From the NCBI GenBank assembly GCA_900541925.1, contig UQMB01000012.1, positions 1-64,000 on the forward strand: a DNA stretch of 64,000 bases, read 5' to 3'. The position numbers and the translations under genes are program-made. The stretch comes from an uncultured Bacteroidales bacterium. Lineage in GTDB: Bacteria > Bacteroidota > Bacteroidia > Bacteroidales > UBA932. Shown here piece by piece: positions 58,607 through 64,000 of the stretch. A model generated the notes under the pieces. The model made no database searches. It was not told the DNA's origin and worked only from the letters and a program-made list of their open reading frames with translations. Within the stretch, counting starts at the first letter, position 1, and each line of letters starts with the position of its first letter.

Positions 58607-60403
58607 ATGGAAATGAAGAGCATCAGAAACTTTTGCATCATAGCGCACATCGACCACGGCAAGAGCACCCTGGCCGACAGGCTGCTTGAGCTGACCAGCA
58701 CCCTCGGGGCGCGCGACATGGAGAACCAGGTCCTGGACAACATGGACCTCGAGCGCGAAAAAGGCATCACCATAAAGAGCCACGCCATCCAGATGGTGCA
58801 CACCTTCAAAGGCGAGCAATACAAGCTCAACCTGATCGACACCCCGGGCCACGTGGACTTCTCCTATGAAGTCTCCCGGTCCATCGCCTCCTGCGAAGGG
58901 GCGCTGCTCGTAGTCGACGCCTCCCAGGGAGTGCAGGCGCAGACCATCTCCAACCTCTATATGGCCATAGACCACGGGCTTGAAATCATCCCCGTACTTA
59001 ACAAGATAGACATGGAATCCGCCCAGGTGGAACTCGTCACGGACGAAATCTGCGACCTGATAGGCTGCGCCCCCGAGGACGTGTTCAAGGTGTCGGCGCG
59101 CACCGGCGAGGGCGTAGCCCCCATCCTCGACGCCATTGTCGAGAAGATCCCGGCGCCGCAAGGCGACCCGGACGCACCCCTCCAGGCCCTCATCTTCGAC
59201 TCGGTGTTCAACTCCTTCCGCGGCGTGATCGCCTATTTCAAAGTCAAGAACGGCAGCATCCGCAAGGGCGACAAGGTGAAGTTCGTCGCCACAGGCATGG
59301 AATACGAAGTGGAGGAAGTGGGGCATCTCAAGATGAAACTCGTGCCATGCGAGGAAGTGGGGTGCGGAGACGTGGGATATGTCATCACCGGCATCAAGAG
59401 CGCCGCCGAAGTCAAGGTCGGAGACACGATCACGCATGTGGCGAGGCCTTGCGATAGCGCCATCGCCGGATTCGAGGAGGTGAAGCCTATGGTGTTCGCC
59501 GGCATGTACCCCGTCCAGGCGGACAAGTTCGAAGAGTTGCGCTCCGTGCTGGAGAAGTTCCAGCTCAACGATGCCTCATTCGTCTATGAGCCAGAGAGTT
59601 CGCTCGCCCTGGGCTCAGGCTTCCGCTGCGGTTTCCTCGGGCTGCTGCACCTCGAAATCGTGCAGGAGAGGCTATTCAGGGAGTTCGACATGGACGTGAT
59701 AACCACAGTCCCGAACGTATCCTACAAGGTATACACCACCCAGGGGGAAGTGATTGATGTCCACAACCCTTCCGGCCTTCCGGCCCAGACGATGATCGAC
59801 CACATCGAAGAGCCGTACATCCGGGCACAGATCATCTCCAAGTCCGAGTTCTTCGGACCGATAATGAAGCTCTGCCTCGACAGGCGCGGCACCCTCGTCG
59901 GCCAGCACTACATCACCGCTGACAGGGTGGAGCTTAACTACGACATGCCGCTGTCCGAGATCGTGTTCGACTTCTACGACAAGCTCAAGACCATCTCCAA
60001 AGGCTACGCCTCGTTCGACTACCATGTCACCGAATTCCGCCCGGCGAAGCTCGTAAGGCTGGACATCCTCCTCAACGGGGAGCCGGCCGACGCCCTCTCC
60101 ACCCTCATCCACGAGGACAACGCCTACGACTTCGGGCGCAAGATGTGCGTCAAGCTCAAGGATCTGATCCCGCGCCAGCAGTTCGACATCCCGGTGCAGG
60201 CCGCGATCGGCGCCAAGATCATCGCCAGGGAGACGGTCAAGCAGGTGCGCAAGGACGTGACCGCCAAGTGCTACGGAGGTGACGTGTCCCGCAAGCGCAA
60301 ACTGCTTGAGAAACAGAAGGAAGGCAAAAAGCGAATGCGCCAGATCGGCACCGTCCAGGTACCTCAGAGCGCATTCATGGCTGTCCTCAAGCTCGACTCC
60401 TGA
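58607..60403 (+). CDS. lepA: Elongation factor 4 (LepA)
   Basis: This 598-residue ribosome-associated GTPase has G1 AHIDHGKST (13-21), a G2/switch region with EREKGITIKSHAIQM, G3 DTPGHVDF near 78 and G4 NKIDMESA near 132. The C-terminal LepA-specific domain (RRGTLVGQHYI, then the basic KQVRKDVTAKCYGGDVSRKRKLLEKQKEGKK region, quoted only by its first residues and CYGGD) is complete. An alternative start two codons later is possible. The 3' end overlaps the convergent P-type ATPase gene by 17 bp. Confidence 0.97.
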   Translation: MEMKSIRNFCIIAHIDHGKSTLADRLLELTSTLGARDMENQVLDNMDLEREKGITIKSHAIQMVHTFKGEQYKLNLIDTPGHVDFSYEVSRSIASCEGALLVVDASQGVQAQTISNLYMAIDHGLEIIPVLNKIDMESAQVELVTDEICDLIGCAPEDVFKVSARTGEGVAPILDAIVEKIPAPQGDPDAPLQALIFDSVFNSFRGVIAYFKVKNGSIRKGDKVKFVATGMEYEVEEVGHLKMKLVPCEEVGCGDVGYVITGIKSAAEVKVGDTITHVARPCDSAIAGFEEVKPMVFAGMYPVQADKFEELRSVLEKFQLNDASFVYEPESSLALGSGFRCGFLGLLHLEIVQERLFREFDMDVITTVPNVSYKVYTTQGEVIDVHNPSGLPAQTMIDHIEEPYIRAQIISKSEFFGPIMKLCLDRRGTLVGQHYITADRVELNYDMPLSEIVFDFYDKLKTISKGYASFDYHVTEFRPAKLVRLDILLNGEPADALSTLIHEDNAYDFGRKMCVKLKDLIPRQQFDIPVQAAIGAKIIARETVKQVRKDVTAKCYGGDVSRKRKLLEKQKEGKKRMRQIGTVQVPQSAFMAVLKLDS

Positions 60404-62282
60404 CGCGCAGTGCACGCATCGCGTTAAGCACCGCGAGCACGGTCACTCCCACATCGGCGAACACCGCCATCCACATCCCCGCGAGACCGAACCCGGCCAG
60501 CACGAGCACAAGCAGTTTGACAGCTATCGCGAAGACTGTGTTCTCACGTGCGATCCTGAGCGTACGGCGCGCCACAGCTATGACCGTGGCAATCTTGGAC
60601 GGCTTGTCATCCATCAGGACGACATCCGCTGCCTCGATGGCCGCATCCGAGCCAAGCCCGCCCATCGCTATGCCGACATCGGCGCGCGCCAGCACGGGCG
60701 CATCGTTGATGCCGTCGCCCACGAAGGCCGTCTTGCGCCCGGCAGGAGTCCCTGACATTATCTTCTCCAGCCAGCTCACCTTGTCCGCAGGCAGCAGTCC
60801 GGCGTGGTACTCGTCAATCCCGAGGGCCGTGGCGACGCTCTTCGCCACTTCATCGTGGTCTCCGGTCAGCATCACCGTGCGTTCCACGCCCTCCGCCTTG
60901 AGGCCGGCTATCGCCCCGGCGGAGTCATCCTTGATTTTGTCCGAGATCACCACATGACCCGCATATTCTCCGTTGATGGCCATATGTATGATTGTCCCCG
61001 GTTTCTCGCACGGGTGCCACGCGGCGCCGACGGCATCCATGAGCCTTGAGTTCCCGACACATACCGTGTCCCCGTTGATGCGGGCGCTGACCCCCTGCCC
61101 CGCGATCTCCTTGATGTCGTCCACCGAGCAGCTGTCCGCCTCCTCGGGATAGGCGTTGCGCAGAGAAACGGCTATGGGGTGCGTCGAGTAACGCTCCACA
61201 TGGGCCGCGAGATGCAGGAATGTCTCCGGGTCTATCTTCTCAGGATGCACCACATTGACTTCGAACACGCCCTTGGTGAGAGTGCCGGTCTTGTCGAACA
61301 CCACGGTCCCGACAGACGAGAGGGCTTCAAGATAATTGGACCCCTTGACCAGCACGCCGTTGCGGGAGGCGGCTCCGATCCCGCCGAAAAAAGACAGCGG
61401 CACCGAAATCACCAGGGCGCAAGGGCAAGACACCACAAGGAAAGTCAGCGCCCTGTAAAGCCAGGTCGGGAACGTCCCCGGGAAATCTCCGGACAGCAGC
61501 GGCGGCAGCAGGGCAAGCACGACGGCGCAGATGACCACGACCGGGGTGTAGACTCTGGCGAAACGGGTGATGAAGTTCTCACTGCGGGATTTGTTGGAGG
61601 CGGCGTGCTCGACGAGGTCAAGTATACGGGAGGCCGTGGATTCCCCGAACGGCTTCGTCACCTTGACGGTAAGCGCCCCGCTGAGATTGACACAGCCGGA
61701 GAACACCTCCTCGCCCACATGGACAGCACGGGGCACGCTCTCTCCTGTCAGGGCCACGGTGTCAAGGCTTGAGCCGCCCTCCGTCACGATGCCGTCCATA
61801 GGCACCCTCTCGCCCGGCTTCACCACCACGCTCTCCCCCACTGCCACTTCTTCCGGGCTCACGGTGAGGACTTCCCCGCCGCGGAGCACGTTCGCCGTGT
61901 CGGGGCGGATGTCCATAAGATGTGATATGGACCTGCGGCTGCGGCCTTCGGCGATGGACTCGAAGAGCTCGCCGACCTTGAAGAAGAGCATGACGAACAC
62001 CGCTTCAGGGAACTGGTTCGCCGCCCCGGGCAGGAAGCCTATGGCAAGCGCTCCGAGCGTGGCCACGCTCATCAGGAAGTCCTCGTCGAGGGCCTCTAAC
62101 TTCAGCAGGCTCTCCCCGGCCTCTTTGAGGACGTCCGCCCCGGCCACAAGGTATGGGACCAGGTAGACGAGCAGCAGCTGCCAGGTCGGCAGGGAACAGG
62201 TCCTCTCCACCACATAGGCGCCTGCCAGCAGCAGCGCGGACAGCACAATGCGCGCAAGGTCAATCTTTTGTCCTTTTTCCAT
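60387..62282 (-). CDS. Heavy-metal P1B-type ATPase, no N-terminal metal-binding domain
   Basis: A 631-residue ion pump with the TM6 metal motif SCPCAL near 286, the phosphorylation site DKTGTLTKG near 326, the actuator TGES near 180, an ATP-binding HP-type segment (YSTHPIA) near 368 and the hinge GDGINDAP near 525. The CPC motif plus the overall form resemble ZntA/CadA (zinc, cadmium, lead) exporters. The usual N-terminal HMA domain is absent; the protein starts directly with membrane helices. It has a perfect promoter and converges with lepA. Confidence 0.93.
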   Translation of the reverse strand: MEKGQKIDLARIVLSALLLAGAYVVERTCSLPTWQLLLVYLVPYLVAGADVLKEAGESLLKLEALDEDFLMSVATLGALAIGFLPGAANQFPEAVFVMLFFKVGELFESIAEGRSRRSISHLMDIRPDTANVLRGGEVLTVSPEEVAVGESVVVKPGERVPMDGIVTEGGSSLDTVALTGESVPRAVHVGEEVFSGCVNLSGALTVKVTKPFGESTASRILDLVEHAASNKSRSENFITRFARVYTPVVVICAVVLALLPPLLSGDFPGTFPTWLYRALTFLVVSCPCALVISVPLSFFGGIGAASRNGVLVKGSNYLEALSSVGTVVFDKTGTLTKGVFEVNVVHPEKIDPETFLHLAAHVERYSTHPIAVSLRNAYPEEADSCSVDDIKEIAGQGVSARINGDTVCVGNSRLMDAVGAAWHPCEKPGTIIHMAINGEYAGHVVISDKIKDDSAGAIAGLKAEGVERTVMLTGDHDEVAKSVATALGIDEYHAGLLPADKVSWLEKIMSGTPAGRKTAFVGDGINDAPVLARADVGIAMGGLGSDAAIEAADVVLMDDKPSKIATVIAVARRTLRIARENTVFAIAVKLLVLVLAGFGLAGMWMAVFADVGVTVLAVLNAMRALRVRSRA

Positions 62283-62321
62283 ATAATCTCATTTTACGGG
62301 CGCCGCCCGATGTTTTCCGGG

Positions 62322-62352
62322 CAAAAGTAGATATTGCCGCATGGCAGGGCAA
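62322..62352 (-). promoter_or_regulatory. Promoter of the metal ATPase
   Basis: TTG (62350-62352), 20 nt, then TACTTTTG (62322-62329) on the minus strand, both perfect. The roughly 33-nt leader contains a CGGGC/GCCCG hairpin ahead of the start. Confidence 0.7.
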
Positions 62353-62373
62353 TCACCATTTATGAGGATTTTG

Positions 62374-62381
62374 TACCTTTG
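62374..62381 (+). promoter_or_regulatory. -7 box of the YqaA-like gene
   Basis: TACCTTTG ends 5 nt before the GTG start at 62387, which implies a leaderless mRNA. Confidence 0.55.
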
Positions 62382-62386
62382 GGCCC

Positions 62387-62824
62387 GTGTTTGGATTGGA
62401 AAACCTCGGCCTTCTCGGCCTGTTCATAGGCTCCGTGCTGGCGGCCACAGTCGTGCCGTTCAGTTCCGATGCCCTTTATGTCGCCGTGCTTGCCGCCATC
62501 GGAGACCCTGCGGCCTGCCTTGTGGTGGGCACGCTGGGCAACTGGATCGGCAGCGTCATCACTTATTTCATGGGCCGGATAGGCAAGTGGGAGTGGCTGG
62601 AAAAGTGGTTCAAGGTGAAGCCGGAGACCCTCGAGAAGCAGAAAGTCATGGTCGACAAATACGGCATGTGGCTGGCCCTGATCGCATGGGTGCCGGTGAT
62701 CGGCGACATCTTTGTGCTGGCGCTCGGTTTCTACCGCACCCCGGCCGGATGGACCATACTCCTGCTGCTGGCCGGCAAGGCGCTGCGCTTCATCGCCTGG
62801 ACTCTGATTTTCGGGATGCTATAG
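62387..62824 (+). CDS. YqaA/DedA-like small membrane protein
   Basis: The 145-residue protein starts with GTG at 62387 (FGLENLGLLGLFIGSVLAAT). It has three or four membrane segments and the family motif GNWIGSVITYFMGRIGKW, with the G-x-x-x-G-x-x-x-Y pattern, near 53-70; a second conserved part is YGMWLALIAWVPVIGDIFVLALGFYR, quoted here by its WVPVIGD core. YqaA/DedA (SNARE-associated) proteins are putative lipid scramblases or transporters. The gene ends 8 bp before the convergent acyltransferase gene. Confidence 0.85.
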   Translation: MFGLENLGLLGLFIGSVLAATVVPFSSDALYVAVLAAIGDPAACLVVGTLGNWIGSVITYFMGRIGKWEWLEKWFKVKPETLEKQKVMVDKYGMWLALIAWVPVIGDIFVLALGFYRTPAGWTILLLLAGKALRFIAWTLIFGML

Positions 62825-62832
62825 TCCCCGGA

Positions 62833-63993
62833 TTACCCGCGCCCCGCGTTTATCAGCTCCTCCATCCCGGCCTGGAGCTGCTCGGCCAGCACACGCTTGC
62901 TCTCGTGGGATTCGAGACTGGCGTCATAGGCCACGGGGCTGCCTATCCTGAAACTGCGGGTCGTGCGGTCCGAGAACAGAGGATAGAACAGCAGAGACTT
63001 GCCGGTGCGGTCGAAGTACATCTTCCCGATATGCGCGAAACCTGTGTAGAATGTGCGCACATTGTCAGCCTTGTATTCAGAGTCTGGGACAGCCTTCAGG
63101 AGGTTGCGCGGCTTCTCCGGGAATATGAGGATGTTGTCCCCGTCCTCCAGCGCCTTGAGGCTCTCGTTGAACGTGCTCATGACATCCCTTGACGCGCCCC
63201 GCACCACCGGGATCGGGTTGCAGGAGTTGAGGGCCCAGCAAGTGGCGCGCGTAAGCTGCCATATCAGCCGTCCGCCGAGGCGTTTGCCGAAAATCTTCTT
63301 CAAGAAAGCGAGCGACTTGGACATCTCGCGGAAGGCGGTCTCCTTGTCCAGCATCACATTGTGTATCCAAGGACGGAAATATGTCGGGAGATAGATGACC
63401 GCGGAGATAGGGCCATAGATGAAGCCGTGGTTGCACACGAACACCGAAGGATAGTCCTCGCGGCGCAGGTTCTCCCTGCCGGAGACCTTGAGATGGAAGA
63501 ACGGCCGCGCGAGAGTGCACAATATCTTCACGCCGAAACGCATCCTGTACTTGCTCACGAAGAGGCCCTGGAGATTCTCGCGCATCTGCTCGGTCTTGGA
63601 GCGCGACTCGATGAATTTCATCAGTTTCTCGCGGTTGCGGTAATCCAGCGGCTGACGGAACGCGAAGAACACGGCCACGATCATGAAGACGACCGGAATC
63701 TGAAGCGTCCAGATGCCGACGACCACCTTCTCGGGCCGCAGCGGCGCCACAAATGTGTAGAACGCCATCAGCAGCAGCATTATGCCGGACGAGACAATCG
63801 ACGCCACCGTGGCGGTGACGGTGTTGCTCACCTCCAGGCTCGTCTTGTCCAGCCCTCCGTCCGAAATGCTCCCCACCGCCTCGAAGTCGAGATGGAACTT
63901 CCGTACCGCAGCAAAGATAAGTGCCATGCCGACGCCCCATACCACAGTCCAGGCCATCCTGTGCATCAGACTGTGCGCCCTGAACATCAGCAC
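62833..63993 (-). CDS. PlsC-like acyltransferase with variant HX4D motif (5' end at window edge)
   Basis: A 386-residue membrane protein with two or three N-terminal membrane segments (to about residue 125) and a PlsC-type domain from about 165. Motif I reads NHGFIYGP instead of NHxxxxD, so the catalytic Asp is Gly; motif III reads FPEKPRN instead of FPEGTRS but keeps the Glu. Such variants exist among PlsC-domain proteins of gut bacteria, so it may use another lipid or mechanism. The likely start is the ATG at 63987 or the GTG at 63993, but no stop precedes them within the window, so the gene could extend past base 64000. Confidence 0.78.
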   Translation of the reverse strand: MLMFRAHSLMHRMAWTVVWGVGMALIFAAVRKFHLDFEAVGSISDGGLDKTSLEVSNTVTATVASIVSSGIMLLLMAFYTFVAPLRPEKVVVGIWTLQIPVVFMIVAVFFAFRQPLDYRNREKLMKFIESRSKTEQMRENLQGLFVSKYRMRFGVKILCTLARPFFHLKVSGRENLRREDYPSVFVCNHGFIYGPISAVIYLPTYFRPWIHNVMLDKETAFREMSKSLAFLKKIFGKRLGGRLIWQLTRATCWALNSCNPIPVVRGASRDVMSTFNESLKALEDGDNILIFPEKPRNLLKAVPDSEYKADNVRTFYTGFAHIGKMYFDRTGKSLLFYPLFSDRTTRSFRIGSPVAYDASLESHESKRVLAEQLQAGMEELINAGRG

Positions 63994-64000
63994 AGCCCCG

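Overview
The window looks like chromosome from a GC-rich member of the order Bacteroidales. Three things support this. Promoters are of the Bacteroidota type (a -7 box TAnnTTTG, often with TTG about 19-21 nt upstream). The proteins are lineage-typical: fimbrillins, DUF3575, BACON-domain lipoproteins, an Oar-like TonB receptor, GldH, a PG0541-type protein, DUF4271 and DUF2723. Gene clusters such as RNase P protein-YidD next to DUF4271-HemD and RicT-GldH-HolB are also typical of the phylum. Genus cannot be assigned from sequence reading alone. No rRNA, tRNA, CRISPR array or complete insertion sequence was seen; the first 126 bases are the tail of an Rpn/PD-(D/E)XK transposase-like gene.

Layout. 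142-7379 (minus): a five-gene fimbrial locus with a DUF3575 outer-membrane protein and four fimbrillin-like lipoproteins, one fused to a long AT-richer beta-helix-like domain. 7380-9132: divergent promoters, a tryptophan leader peptide with an attenuator, and an orphan TrpB2. 9176-18986: housekeeping genes (RdgB, U32 peptidase-family protein, prenyl synthase, RsgA, envelope-stress small proteins, RNase R, ManA, GpmI). 19002-28368 (minus): M3 peptidase, BACON-nuclease lipoprotein, two BACON/OB-fold lipoproteins and an Oar-like TonB receptor, which together look like an outer-membrane nucleic-acid acquisition locus. 28532-31161: a SAM-II-like riboswitch, metK, smpB and miaA. 31369-35740: a FISUMP lipoprotein and an OMP with a tiny exported zinc-ribbon protein. 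35820-41803: a tightly overlapping eight-gene operon from trxA to trmB. 41866-47732: an RND efflux operon. 47813-64000: lgt, pgk, a methyltransferase, DUF2723 glycosyltransferase, eIF1-like factor, DUF4271-hemD-rnpA-yidD, split transketolase, lepA, a metal P-type ATPase, a YqaA/DedA-like protein and a variant acyltransferase.

The most interesting items are: the Trp-Trp-Trp leader peptide and attenuator controlling a lone TrpB2; the TonB receptor/OB-fold/nuclease locus; the SAM-II-like element abutting the metK start; a 14-bp inverted repeat bracketing the promoter region of the last fimbrillin; an 8-G tract at the start of the fimbrial DUF3575 gene; and repeated use of -7 boxes only 5-8 nt from start codons, which implies leaderless or nearly leaderless mRNAs. 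The only gene-poor stretch near 300 bases is 7380-7758, which holds two divergent promoters, the leader peptide and the attenuator.
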